From: an uncultured Oscillospiraceae bacterium
GTDB lineage: Bacteria; Bacillota_A; Clostridia; Oscillospirales; Oscillospiraceae
Direction of reading: 5' to 3'
Length of the DNA: 33,413 nt
Assembly (NCBI GenBank): GCA_910584605.1
Contig: CAJUAW010000004.1
Span: forward strand, 1-33,413
Shown here piece by piece: positions 22,862 through 30,824 of the stretch; within the stretch, counting starts at the first letter, position 1, and every line of letters starts with the position of its first letter. Under the pieces are notes generated by a model. It was not told the origin of the DNA, made no database searches, and worked only from the letters and a program-made list of their open reading frames with translations. The translations under genes were made by a program, and so were the position numbers.

Positions 22862-24103
22862 ATGAGCAACACATTAAAGGGCGCCCTGATTATCGGTCAG
22901 TCCGGCGGCCCCACTTCCGTCATCAACGCCAGCGCCTACGGCGTCATCCGCACCGCTCTGGACTGTCCCGACATCACCGCCGTCTACGGTGCGGCCCACG
23001 GCATCAAGGGCGTGCTCAACGACAAGCTGTACGACATGGGCCAGGAGGACGCCAAGGAGCTGGAGCTGCTGCTCAATACCCCCTCCTCCGAGCTGGGTTC
23101 CTGCCGCTACAAGATCGCTGATCCCGACGCCGACGACACCGACTACAAGCGCATCCTGGAGATTTTTAAGAAGTATGACGTGCGCTACTTCTTCTACAAC
23201 GGCGGCAACGACTCCATGGACACCTGCAACAAAATCTCCAAGTATATGCAGAAGGTGGGCTACGAGTGCCGCATCATGGGCGTACCCAAGACCATCGACA
23301 ACGACCTGTTCGGCACCGACCACTGCCCCGGCTTCGCTTCCGCCGCCAAGTATATCGCCACCTCCTGCGCCGAGGTGTACAAGGACGCCCGGGTGTATGA
23401 CACCGGCATGGTGACCGTCATCGAGATCATGGGCCGCCACGCTGGCTGGCTGGCGGGCGCCGCCGCTCTGGCCGGAGTGGTGGGCTGCGCCCCCGACCTG
23501 GTCTACCTCCCCGAGGTGGATTTCGATATGGATAAGTTCCTGGCCGATGTGGACCGCATCTATAAGGCCAACGGCAACTGTATTGTAGCCGTCTCCGAGG
23601 GCATCCACTATGCCGACGGCACTTTCGTCTCCGAGGCCAAGACCTCCGCTACCGACGGCTTCGGTCACGCCCAGCTGGGCGGTCTGGCCGCTCTGCTGGC
23701 CAACGTGGTCAAGGAGCGCACCGGCGCCAAGGTCCGGGGCATCGAGCTGTCCCTGCTTCAGCGGTGCGGCGCTCACGTTGCCTCCCGCACCGACATTGAC
23801 GAGTCCTTCCTGGCCGGCAAGACCGCCGTGGAGGCCGCCGTGGCCGGCGAGACCGACAAGATGGTGGGCTTCGAGTGCTCCCGCGAGGGCGGCAAGTACG
23901 TCTGCCAGACCAAGCTGTTCAACCTGTCCGAGGTGGCCAACTTCGAGAAGAAGGTCCCCCTGGAGTGGATCAACGCCGAGCAGAACGGCGTGACCCAGGC
24001 CTTCATCGACTACGCCCTGCCCCTCATCCAGGGCGACGCCAAGGCCCCCACCGAGAACGCTCTGCCCCGCTTCGCCCGCCTGAAAAAGGTTCTGGCCAAG
24101 TAA
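22862..24103 (+). CDS. pfp: 6-phosphofructokinase, probably PPi-dependent
   Basis: A 413-residue phosphofructokinase. Catalytic PKTIDND is at 142-148 and GRHAGW follows. The phosphoryl-donor motif reads GGNDS at 114-118: the Asp in place of the Gly of GGDGS, and the Lys of PKTIDND, are the established markers of pyrophosphate-dependent enzymes. It would phosphorylate fructose-6-phosphate reversibly with PPi. ATG 22862 follows TTGGAGG. Codon use is extremely biased (GCC, CTG, AAG, GAC), indicating very high expression. Biochemical confirmation of PPi use is not possible from sequence. Confidence 0.93.
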   Translation: MSNTLKGALIIGQSGGPTSVINASAYGVIRTALDCPDITAVYGAAHGIKGVLNDKLYDMGQEDAKELELLLNTPSSELGSCRYKIADPDADDTDYKRILEIFKKYDVRYFFYNGGNDSMDTCNKISKYMQKVGYECRIMGVPKTIDNDLFGTDHCPGFASAAKYIATSCAEVYKDARVYDTGMVTVIEIMGRHAGWLAGAAALAGVVGCAPDLVYLPEVDFDMDKFLADVDRIYKANGNCIVAVSEGIHYADGTFVSEAKTSATDGFGHAQLGGLAALLANVVKERTGAKVRGIELSLLQRCGAHVASRTDIDESFLAGKTAVEAAVAGETDKMVGFECSREGGKYVCQTKLFNLSEVANFEKKVPLEWINAEQNGVTQAFIDYALPLIQGDAKAPTENALPRFARLKKVLAK

Positions 24104-24117
24104 TTTTTCCAAGCGAA

Positions 24118-24147
24118 GGCCCGCCCCATTGGGGCGGGCCTGTTTTG
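24118..24147 (+). terminator. Intrinsic terminator of pfk
   Basis: GGCCCGCCCC (24118-24127) pairs with GGGGCGGGCC (24131-24140) around ATT, then TGTTTTG. It lies 14 bases after the stop. Confidence 0.92.
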
Positions 24148-24159
24148 TTAAAAAAATGC

Positions 24160-24188
24160 TTGAAATTCATTTTAATTGCCTGTATTAT
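24160..24188 (+). promoter_or_regulatory. Promoter for the GyrI-like gene
   Basis: TTGAAA (24160-24165), a 17-base spacer and TATTAT (24183-24188), giving a leader of about 40 bases. Confidence 0.75.
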
Positions 24189-24235
24189 CAACTTATCTGG
24201 CCAGAAAATTAAATATAATTTGGAGGCAATTCATT

Positions 24236-24667
24236 TTGAAAATCGAGACATTTCAGAGCATTACCATAGCTTATATGCGCCGCACTGGGGCATACGGGCC
24301 CGAAAATCGTCAGCTAATGGAGAATTTGAAGGCCTTTTTAGCGCAGCACGGCCTGCTTCACGAGAAAAGCACCATATTAGGTATTCCGCTGGATGACCCG
24401 ACTATCACACCGGCAGAACAATTAAGATATGATGTCGGCCTGATCGTCCCTGTGCATGCGGTCATTCCCCTGCCCACCCGCAGCATCGACGACGGAACAT
24501 ACGCTGTCTTTGAAGTTCAGCATACACAACAGGGCGTATCATCCTTCTGGCAAAATATTGGGCAGCTCACCTTGTCCATAGACAATACAAAACCGATCAT
24601 TGAACGCTATTCTTCCCAAAAAATCGCGGAGCATTTATGTGAGTTTTGTGTTCCAATCATTCGTTAA
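24236..24667 (+). CDS. GyrI-like small-molecule-binding domain protein
   Basis: A 143-residue stand-alone GyrI-like/AraC-effector-binding-domain protein. The pattern ITIAYMRRTGAYG followed by LMENLKAFLAQHGL, ILGIPLDDPTITP and LRYDVGLIV is characteristic. Stand-alone members bind or hydrolyse small hydrophobic ligands, or inhibit gyrase in the case of SbmC/GyrI; no DNA-binding domain is present. TTG 24236 is chosen because TGGAGG (24221-24226) lies nine bases upstream; a longer frame reaching 24176 would contain the promoter. AT-richer than pfk. Confidence 0.83.
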   Translation: MKIETFQSITIAYMRRTGAYGPENRQLMENLKAFLAQHGLLHEKSTILGIPLDDPTITPAEQLRYDVGLIVPVHAVIPLPTRSIDDGTYAVFEVQHTQQGVSSFWQNIGQLTLSIDNTKPIIERYSSQKIAEHLCEFCVPIIR

Positions 24668-24723
24668 AAAAGCTCAGCTGCCGGCACTGGAAGAAAGCAG
24701 CTCCTTATCGTCCCGCCGCAGCG

Positions 24724-24930
24724 GCAAAAGGCTCCTTTTGAAAGGAGCTGTCAGCGAAGCTGACTGAGGATTGCGTTTTGCGAAGCAAAACATACGGAGT
24801 AATCAAAGTTTCCGCCCCACAAAAGTCCCCGACCCCTCGTTTGCTTCGCATATTTTGGCTTCGCCAAAATGCAATCCTCCGCCCCAGTGTGCGCACTGGG
24901 GCTCCTCCTTTCAAAAGGAGGCTTTTTTGC
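24724..24930. repeat. Palindromic MITE-like intergenic element
   Basis: Two outer arms carry the same modules in opposite orientation. Left: stem 24732-24747, stem 24750-24764 and stem 24775-24791. Right: stem 24852-24870, stem 24882-24901 and stem 24904-24921. GAGGATTGC (left, 24766-24774) recurs as its complement at 24871-24879. The outermost stems are followed by outward T-runs (24922-24930 on plus; the A-run near 24726 on minus), so both ends are terminators. It fills the gap between two convergent genes. Confidence 0.8.
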
Positions 24931-24943
24931 GCTCCCAAAAACC

Positions 24944-25828
24944 TCAATCAAAAAAACTCAGCTGCCGGTCCTCATAGCTCCGGGTGGCGGCGGAGATGAT
25001 GTGTTTCATCTCATAGAGCAGGCCCAGCTCCCGGCACCGGGCGGAGAACAGCTCCCACAGCTCCTTGGCCTTGGGGCTGGAGCAGTAGTAGCGGGAGCCG
25101 TACCGCTTGCGGTACCTCTCCCCCATCCCCGGAAAGGCCCGGTCCAGGCCGTTGAGGAAAAAATCCCGCTGGCCATCCCGCATGGTGACGCCGAAGGCGG
25201 CATAGACGAACCGCGCCCCCGCCTGGGCGGCACGATCCACCACAGAGAGGACATTTTTCGAAGAATCCTCCACAAAGGGCAGTACCGGCATCAGCAGAAC
25301 CCCGGCAAACACCCCTGCCCTGGACAGCTTCTCCAGCGCCTCCAGCCGCTGACTGGGCGGCGGCGCATGAGGTTCCAGCTTGGCGGCCAAAGTGTCATCC
25401 GTGGTAGTGATGGTCAGCTTGCAGATCACAGGAGAGTGCTCCTGAATCAGCTGGTACAGGTCGATATCCCGCGTAATCAGGTCGCTTTTGGTGGCCGCCG
25501 CCACCCCGCATTGGTAGGCGTCGATCAGCTCCAAGGCGTGGCGGGTAAGCTGAAGCTCCCGTTCAAAGGGGTTGTAAGGGTCGCTCATGGAACCCATGGT
25601 GATAAAAGCGGGCTTCGCCTTTCGGGCCAGGTCGTCCCGGAGGATGCGCAGAGCGTCTGCCTTGGCCGTCACCCGGTCAAAATCCGGATTCTGGTAGCAG
25701 GAGCTGCGGCTGTCGCAGTACAGACAGCCGTGACAGCAGCCACGGTACAGGTTCATGGTGTGGTCGGTGCCGAACCACTCCGTGGATTTGCTCCGGTGGA
25801 GCAGATGCTTGGCGGGGACATAGTCCAT
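24944..25828 (-). CDS. Radical SAM protein, spore-photoproduct-lyase-like family
   Basis: A 294-residue radical SAM enzyme of the SPL-like (Rv2578c/PA0069) family. The cluster motif is C31-x3-C35-x2-C38 (GCCHGCLYC). Other family features are MGSMSDPYNPFE and KLTITTTDD. These proteins are related to spore photoproduct lyase but most are uncharacterised; it is shorter than SplB, so thymine-dimer repair is not proven. The C-terminus ends QLSFFD, which resembles a beta-clamp-binding motif. It is divergent from dinB across 122 bases that hold a LexA-like box, suggesting a DNA-damage role. A consensus promoter is present. Confidence 0.87.
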   Translation of the reverse strand: MDYVPAKHLLHRSKSTEWFGTDHTMNLYRGCCHGCLYCDSRSSCYQNPDFDRVTAKADALRILRDDLARKAKPAFITMGSMSDPYNPFERELQLTRHALELIDAYQCGVAAATKSDLITRDIDLYQLIQEHSPVICKLTITTTDDTLAAKLEPHAPPPSQRLEALEKLSRAGVFAGVLLMPVLPFVEDSSKNVLSVVDRAAQAGARFVYAAFGVTMRDGQRDFFLNGLDRAFPGMGERYRKRYGSRYYCSSPKAKELWELFSARCRELGLLYEMKHIISAATRSYEDRQLSFFD

Positions 25829-25847
25829 ACTGCCTCACCTCTTCCTC

Positions 25848-25876
25848 ATCTTACCATCCGCCACAAAATTTGTCAA
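25848..25876 (-). promoter_or_regulatory. Promoter for the SPL-like gene
   Basis: On the minus strand: perfect TTGACA (25871-25876), a 17-base spacer and TAAGAT (25848-25853) with an extended TGG. Confidence 0.85.
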
Positions 25877-25885
25877 GGAAAATTA

Positions 25886-25897
25886 GAACAAAAGTTT
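25886..25897. promoter_or_regulatory. LexA-like (SOS) box between divergent genes
   Basis: GAACAAAAGTTT fits the Firmicute core GAAC-N4-GTTY. It overlaps the first two bases of the dinB -35 and lies 10 bases upstream of the divergent -35, so one repressor could affect both. Flanking positions deviate from the full consensus. Confidence 0.65.
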
Positions 25898-25924
25898 GAC
25901 TTTTCAAATGGGACGGTGTATAAT
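25896..25924 (+). promoter_or_regulatory. Promoter for dinB
   Basis: TTGACT (25896-25901), a 17-base spacer and a perfect TATAAT (25919-25924), overlapped by the LexA-like box. Confidence 0.88.
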
Positions 25925-25950
25925 AACCTCGCCAACAGGAGGTGCGGACG

Positions 25951-27186
25951 GTGGACCGGGTTATTTTTCACTGCGATCTGAATAGCTTTTACGCCTCGGT
26001 AGAGCTGCTGTCCCACCCGGAGCTGCGCCACAAACCGGTGGCGGTATGCGGCGACCCGGCCAGCCGCCACGGCATTATTCTGGCGAAAAACGAGCCCGCC
26101 AAAGCCTTTCAGGTGAAGACGGCAGAGACCATCTGGCAGGCCAAACGAAAGTGTCCCGACCTGGTCCTTCTCCCCGCCCATCACGGGCTGTATCGGGAAC
26201 TTTCCCGTAAAGTGAATTCGCTTTACCATGACTACACCGACCTGGTGGAACCCTTCGGTATTGACGAGAGCTGGCTGGATGTCACCGGCACCCTCCATCT
26301 TTTTGGCGGGGACGCCAAAGCTCTGGCCAACCACCTCCGGGACGAGGTCCGCAGCCGCTTCGGACTGACCATCTCAGTAGGGGTATCCTTCAACAAGGTG
26401 TTTGCCAAGCTGGGCAGCGACTACAAAAAGCCGGACGCCACCACCGTTATCACCCGGGAAACGTTCCAAAGCATGGTCTGGCCCCTGCCAGTCACCGATC
26501 TGCTCTACGTGGGCCGAGCCGCCGCTCAGACCTTTCAAAAATTTGGCATCCATACCATCGGTGATCTGGCTACCTTCGACCGGGAGCAGCTGTTCTCCCT
26601 TTTAGGCAAAAACGGCGCTCAACTCCACGACTTTGCCAGCGGAGCGGACCACTCCCCCGTTGCCCCTGCCGGACAGTATACCCCTCCCAAGTCGATAGGC
26701 AACGGCTATACCTTTCCCAAAAATCTGCAAGGCCGGGATGAGGTTAAGGCGGGCGTCTCCCAGCTGGCCGACCAGGTAGCTGTCCGCCTTCGCAAGCACG
26801 GCATGATGTGTCAAGGAATATCCCTTGCCATTCGAAGCCCCGAATTCCGTGACATCAGCCGCCAGATGCGGCTGGACCCGCCTACCGATCTGGCCCGGGA
26901 ACTGACACAGTCCGCCATGGAACTGGCGGATTGCTGCTGGAATATGGCTAACCCGGTCCGGGCGCTTACTGTGACCGCCATTTATCTGCTCCCCGCCGAG
27001 GTGGCCGGTACCCAACTGGACCTCTTCTCCGCCGACCGGGACAAAAAGCGCCAGCGTCTAGAGCGGTTAGAGGAAGCCATGGACGTGATCCGGGCTAAGT
27101 ACGGCGCCGGAGCTATTGCTCCCGCATCCGCGCCCCGCGACCCCAAGCAGGAGCGTCACGCCCCGCCGCCGGGTGGAGGAATGTGA
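25951..27186 (+). CDS. dinB: DNA polymerase IV (Y-family translesion polymerase)
   Basis: A 411-residue Y-family polymerase. Catalytic carboxylates lie in HCDLNSFYASVE (residues 6-17) and GIDESWLDV; a helix-hairpin-helix and little-finger domain follow. The C-terminal QLDLF at about 355-359 is a canonical beta-clamp-binding motif, and about 50 residues follow it. GTG 25951 is chosen because AGGAGG (25937-25942) would overlap the earlier GTG 25942. Promoter and LexA-like box point to SOS induction. Confidence 0.95.
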   Translation: MDRVIFHCDLNSFYASVELLSHPELRHKPVAVCGDPASRHGIILAKNEPAKAFQVKTAETIWQAKRKCPDLVLLPAHHGLYRELSRKVNSLYHDYTDLVEPFGIDESWLDVTGTLHLFGGDAKALANHLRDEVRSRFGLTISVGVSFNKVFAKLGSDYKKPDATTVITRETFQSMVWPLPVTDLLYVGRAAAQTFQKFGIHTIGDLATFDREQLFSLLGKNGAQLHDFASGADHSPVAPAGQYTPPKSIGNGYTFPKNLQGRDEVKAGVSQLADQVAVRLRKHGMMCQGISLAIRSPEFRDISRQMRLDPPTDLARELTQSAMELADCCWNMANPVRALTVTAIYLLPAEVAGTQLDLFSADRDKKRQRLERLEEAMDVIRAKYGAGAIAPASAPRDPKQERHAPPPGGGM

Positions 27187-27326
27187 TGACGGCTTCCTTT
27201 TTTGTAAAAAAATTTCATTTTCTCAACGCCGCCAATCCTTGCGGGCATGGTGCTTTCGTTGCTGTTCAAAAAGAAAGCATGAAATAGGAATCCAGCCGCA
27301 TAATCTGGGGTATGGAGGTGTTGTCC

Positions 27327-28355
27327 ATGCCCCTGTCTTTTTTGGATTTTTTAGGTCAGTTAAGTGGGAACTTTTCTCTGTTTGAAACCGTTATGCTGAT
27401 CTTAGCCGTCCTTCTTGTCAACGGCTGGACAGACGCGCCTAATGCCATCGCCGGAGCGGTTGTGACCGGAGCGCTCCCCTTTCGGGCCGCCGTACTGCTG
27501 GCGGCGGTATGCAACTTTTTCGGGGTGCTGTGCGTCACATCGGTGAACGCCTCCGTAGCGGAGACGGTCTACTCCATCGCCTCCTTCGGCGGCGGAAGCA
27601 AGGCGGCGCTCACCGCTCTGTGCGCCGCTATGACAGCAATCGTCCTCTGGGCGGGACTGGCCTGGTGTTTCGGCATCCCTACCAGCGAGAGTCACGCTCT
27701 GGTGGCCGGGATCTCCGGTGCGGCAGCGGCGCTGGAAGGCTCTTTTACTTGCATCCGGTGGGACTGCTGGGCGAGGATCGGGCTGGGATTGATCCTGTCC
27801 ACCGCCGCTGGATTTCTGGCGGGCAGAGCGGCCTACAACCGCCTGAAGACTGTAAAGCTTTCAGACCGTACATTCCTTCTGACGCAGCTGCCTGGAGCGG
27901 CTCTGACCTCATTTCTCCACGGCGCTCAGGATGGCCAGAAATTCATTGGCGTCTTCCTTCTGGGCACAGCCCTGGCCCAGGGGCGGGCGGACGAAGACGG
28001 CTTTCTGATCCCTCTGTGGCTGATGGCGCTGTGCGCTCTGTTCATGGCGCTGGGCACCCTCATGGGGGGCCGCAGGATCATTGAAACCGTAGGCCGGGAC
28101 ATGGTCACCCTGGGTCCCTGCGAGGGCCTGTCTGCCGACCTGGGCAACATTGCCTGCCTTCTGGGGGCCACCCTCCTTGGACTGCCCGTCTCCACCACCC
28201 ATACCCGTACTTCCGCCCTGCTTGGGGCCGGTTCCGCCGGACACGTCCGCCCCGACTGGCGCGTCGCGAAAAAGATTCTGCTGGCCTGGCTGCTCACCTT
28301 TCCCGGCTGTATGGCCATCGGATACTGGATGGCAAAACTCTTTCTTGCTGCATAG
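27327..28355 (+). CDS. PiT-family inorganic phosphate transporter
   Basis: A 342-residue Pho-4/PiT transporter with about nine helices. The duplicated signature is present as NGWTDAPNAIAGAV in the first half and SFLHGAQDGQKFIGV in the second; PTSESHALV and PVSTTHTRTSALLG are also typical. PiT carriers import metal-phosphate complexes with protons or sodium. ATG 27327 is chosen over ATG 27312 because GGAGG (27314-27318) lies between. The 27187-27311 gap shows no clear promoter or terminator. The next gene is a metal transporter. Confidence 0.93.
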   Translation: MPLSFLDFLGQLSGNFSLFETVMLILAVLLVNGWTDAPNAIAGAVVTGALPFRAAVLLAAVCNFFGVLCVTSVNASVAETVYSIASFGGGSKAALTALCAAMTAIVLWAGLAWCFGIPTSESHALVAGISGAAAALEGSFTCIRWDCWARIGLGLILSTAAGFLAGRAAYNRLKTVKLSDRTFLLTQLPGAALTSFLHGAQDGQKFIGVFLLGTALAQGRADEDGFLIPLWLMALCALFMALGTLMGGRRIIETVGRDMVTLGPCEGLSADLGNIACLLGATLLGLPVSTTHTRTSALLGAGSAGHVRPDWRVAKKILLAWLLTFPGCMAIGYWMAKLFLAA

Positions 28356-28417
28356 CCTAATCTGGAAGCAGCCGTACAGGCGTTGTCTGCGAATCTTCCA
28401 GAAAGGGTTCTTACATC

Positions 28418-29200
28418 GTGTTACAGGCACTTACTTGGGCCGCCGGAGGCACTGGCTTCACCGCTCTGATGACCGCCGCCGGGGCCGCTGTGGTCTTTTT
28501 GTTCCGCAAAAAAAATTCCATGACGCTCCACCGGGTCATGCTTGGGTTTGCGGCCGGGGTGATGATTGCAGCCAGCATGTGGTCGCTGCTGATCCCCGCC
28601 ATCGAAAAGGCTGAGGAGCTTGGTATGGTGGGATGGCTCCCCGCCGCAGGAGGCTCCATCCTGGGCATTGGCTTTCTTCTGCTGATGGACTATCTCCTGC
28701 CCCACTTTGGACCGGAGTCCTTCCACCGGGGCGCGTCTCCCAGCCGCACGGCGCTGCTGGTGCTGGCGGTCACCCTCCACAATATCCCGGAGGGCATGGC
28801 GGTGGGCGTCTCCTTCGCCCTGGCCGCTCAGAGCGGCGACGCAGCCCTTCTCACCGCCTCCACAGCCCTGGCCATTGGGATCGGCATTCAGAATTTCCCC
28901 GAGGGCGCGGCCATCGCCCTGCCTCTGTACCAGGAGGGCATGGGCAAGGGCAAGGCATTTTGCATCGGAGCCGCCTCCGGACTGGTGGAGCCGGTATTCG
29001 CCCTGCTCACCGTACTGGTGGCCGGGACGGTTCAGCTGGTCCTCCCCTGGCTGCTGTCCTTCGCCGCCGGAGCTATGCTCTATGTAGTGGTGGAGGAGCT
29101 GATCCCCGAGGCCAATCTGTCCCAGGGAGGGCATTCCGGAACTCTCGGCGTGATGGCAGGGTTTCTTATTATGATGATCCTGGACGTGGCGCTGGGATAG
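28418..29200 (+). CDS. ZIP-family divalent metal transporter
   Basis: A 260-residue ZIP transporter with about eight helices. The metal-binding helix motifs are HNIPEG (H121, E125) and QNFPEG (N159, E162), as in the ZupT-like GufA subfamily. It would import zinc or another divalent metal. GTG 28418 is the best start; an AGAAAGGG Shine-Dalgarno is about 10 bases upstream. It is 62 bases after the PiT gene, with an imperfect hairpin in between, and the pair is probably co-transcribed. Confidence 0.93.
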   Translation: MLQALTWAAGGTGFTALMTAAGAAVVFLFRKKNSMTLHRVMLGFAAGVMIAASMWSLLIPAIEKAEELGMVGWLPAAGGSILGIGFLLLMDYLLPHFGPESFHRGASPSRTALLVLAVTLHNIPEGMAVGVSFALAAQSGDAALLTASTALAIGIGIQNFPEGAAIALPLYQEGMGKGKAFCIGAASGLVEPVFALLTVLVAGTVQLVLPWLLSFAAGAMLYVVVEELIPEANLSQGGHSGTLGVMAGFLIMMILDVALG

Positions 29201-29247
29201 CGGAAGGGGCTTCCGCCAGAGGAAGAAGCCCTGAGAAAAGAAAATGG

Positions 29248-29276
29248 TTGACAGGCCGAACATCTTTTGATATACT
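29248..29276 (+). promoter_or_regulatory. Promoter for the thiT operon (extended -10)
   Basis: Perfect TTGACA (29248-29253), a 17-base spacer and TATACT (29271-29276) with an extended TGA. It places the start of transcription directly before the riboswitch. Confidence 0.9.
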
Positions 29277-29283
29277 GGCTCCA

Positions 29284-29382
29284 CAATCCAAGGGGCGCTG
29301 GCGCATGCCGGCTGAGATGTGACGTATTGCCGTCTGGTCCCTCGAACCTGATCCGGGTAATGCCGGCGTAGGAATGCGATTT
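29284..29382 (+). ncRNA. TPP riboswitch (THI box)
   Basis: The conserved THI-box elements are present in order: AGGGGCGC, GCTGAGATG (29311-29319), then GAACCTGATCCGGGTAATGC (29344-29363) and GGCGTAGGAA. It senses thiamine pyrophosphate. An intrinsic terminator follows, so control is by transcription attenuation of thiT and the downstream hydrolase gene. Confidence 0.96.
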
Positions 29383-29403
29383 GCAGCGGACTGCCAATTT
29401 TTG

Positions 29404-29439
29404 ATCGTATGCCCACGCTTGCGGGCATACGATTTTTTT
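29404..29439 (+). terminator. Riboswitch expression-platform terminator
   Basis: An 11-bp stem (29404-29414 with 29423-29433) with an eight-base loop and a run of seven T (29433-29439). Confidence 0.94.
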
Positions 29440-29485
29440 CGTTCCCGCGGGCACTTCCCACCACACATTTTAGGAGGAAGTTCAT

Positions 29486-30073
29486 ATGAAAATCACCGTA
29501 GACACAGCTATGAAGCCCACCACACAGCAGAACGTCCTGCTCCTGTGCGAGGGAGCGATGATGGTCGCCCTTGCGCTGATCCTCAGCTACTTCAAAATCC
29601 AGTTCCTCCAGGCCGGCTCTATCAACTTCTGCATGGTGCCTATCATCCTGTTTGCCGTCCGCTGGGGGCTGGGCGGAGGTCTTTTGGCCGGCGCCGCCTT
29701 TGGGACTCTGAAATTCTTTTGGGCGGAGGGCTTTGCCATCAATATCTGGTCCTTCCTGCTGGACTACTCTGCGGCCTATATGTTCGTAGGTCTGGCGGGT
29801 GTTATGCGCGGACGGAAGCACGGCCTGCCCATCGGCTGTCTGGTGGGCTGTTTTGGCCGGTTTCTCATCCACTTCATCTCTGGCCTGACCATCTACCGCA
29901 TCCTCATCCCCACCGAGCTGTTCGGCATCGTGTTCAGCAGCCCCTTCACCTTCTCGGTGGTCTACAACGGCTCCTATATGCTGCCCAGCACGGTGGGCTG
30001 CTTTGCCGTCTGCCTGCTGCTGGAGAAGCCGCTGGCCCGCTTCCTTCCCCTGAAGGACAAGCAGGAGCTATGA
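29486..30073 (+). CDS. thiT: ECF thiamine transporter S component
   Basis: A 195-residue membrane protein of the ThiT (YuaJ) family with six helices. It is the substrate-binding S component of an energy-coupling-factor importer for thiamine and depends on shared EcfAA'T modules encoded elsewhere. Visible features are the N-terminal LLCEGAMMVALALILSYFKI, PIILFAVRWGLGGGLLAG and the late PFTFSVVYNGSYMLPS. The TPP riboswitch directly upstream confirms the thiamine assignment. AGGAGGAAG precedes the ATG. Its stop overlaps the next start (ATGA). Confidence 0.96.
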   Translation: MKITVDTAMKPTTQQNVLLLCEGAMMVALALILSYFKIQFLQAGSINFCMVPIILFAVRWGLGGGLLAGAAFGTLKFFWAEGFAINIWSFLLDYSAAYMFVGLAGVMRGRKHGLPIGCLVGCFGRFLIHFISGLTIYRILIPTELFGIVFSSPFTFSVVYNGSYMLPSTVGCFAVCLLLEKPLARFLPLKDKQEL

Positions 30074-30822
30074 TCGACACGCACTGTCACCTGGACCAGC
30101 TGCCCGAACCGGACCTGGACGGCTGGTTCTCCCAGGGACTGGATATGATCGTGGCCCCCGCCATGGGGATGGACTCCCTCCAGCGGCTGCTGGCTTTTGC
30201 GGAAGAATGGCCCGGACGCATCTTCCCTGCCGCCGGAATCCACCCGGAGCATGGCCCCGCGTGGAAGCAGGCGGAGGAGATGGCCGGCTGGATCGACCAG
30301 AACCATGACCGCATCTTCGCTGTGGGCGAGGTGGGCCTGCCCTGGTATACCTTGCCTTCCGGCTCCCCTATTCCGCAGCAGTCCTTTGCCATCCTGGACC
30401 TGTTTCTGGATCGGGCCGTCCGGTGGGATCTGCCAGTCATCCTCCACTCGGTCCATGGAGCGGCCGCCCCCTGTCTGGAACGGCTGCAAAGCAAAGGCGT
30501 CCGCCGGGCGGTGTTTCACTGGCTCAAAGCTCCGGAGGCGGTCACCAAAGAGATCCTGGCGGAGGGCTATTTCGTATCCGTCACTCCCGAGGTCACAGTC
30601 CTGGAACGGGACCAGCGTCTGGCGGACCTGGCCTTCCCGAACCAGCTTCTGCTGGAGACCGACAGCCCGGAGCCCCTGCGCATCCAGCGGGAGGGTTCCC
30701 CTAACCCCTTGTGGGCGGCGGATAGCATCCGCTGGCTGTCCGCCCGCTTTGGACGCACTGAGCAGGAAATCGAAGCGCGCCTGGACGCCAACGCCCGGAG
30801 CTTTTTCCGGCTGCAGCGGTAA
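30070..30822 (+). CDS. TatD-family metal-dependent hydrolase
   Basis: A 250-residue TatD-type amidohydrolase-superfamily protein. The metal site is complete: H5 and H7 (THCHLD), E87 (GEVGLP), H126, H150 and D198 (ETDSP). TatD enzymes are usually nucleases, but many paralogues have unknown substrates. The start overlaps the thiT stop by 4 bases, with CAGGAG as Shine-Dalgarno, so it is translationally coupled and controlled by the TPP riboswitch. A role in thiamine salvage or breakdown is possible but unproven. It is convergent with sigG, with only 2 bases between stop codons. Confidence 0.9.
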   Translation: MIDTHCHLDQLPEPDLDGWFSQGLDMIVAPAMGMDSLQRLLAFAEEWPGRIFPAAGIHPEHGPAWKQAEEMAGWIDQNHDRIFAVGEVGLPWYTLPSGSPIPQQSFAILDLFLDRAVRWDLPVILHSVHGAAAPCLERLQSKGVRRAVFHWLKAPEAVTKEILAEGYFVSVTPEVTVLERDQRLADLAFPNQLLLETDSPEPLRIQREGSPNPLWAADSIRWLSARFGRTEQEIEARLDANARSFFRLQR

Positions 30823-30824
30823 GG

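Noticed and set aside
24724..24930. CRISPR array
   Set aside because: The repeats are short inverted stems, not direct repeats with regular spacers, and no cas gene is present.
24869..25981. Plus-strand 370-codon frame across the SPL-like gene
   Set aside because: It is antisense to a conserved radical SAM enzyme and covers both divergent promoters.
29374..30069. Upstream extension of the TatD-like frame
   Set aside because: It runs through the riboswitch terminator and thiT in another frame; the TatD fold starts at ATG 30070.
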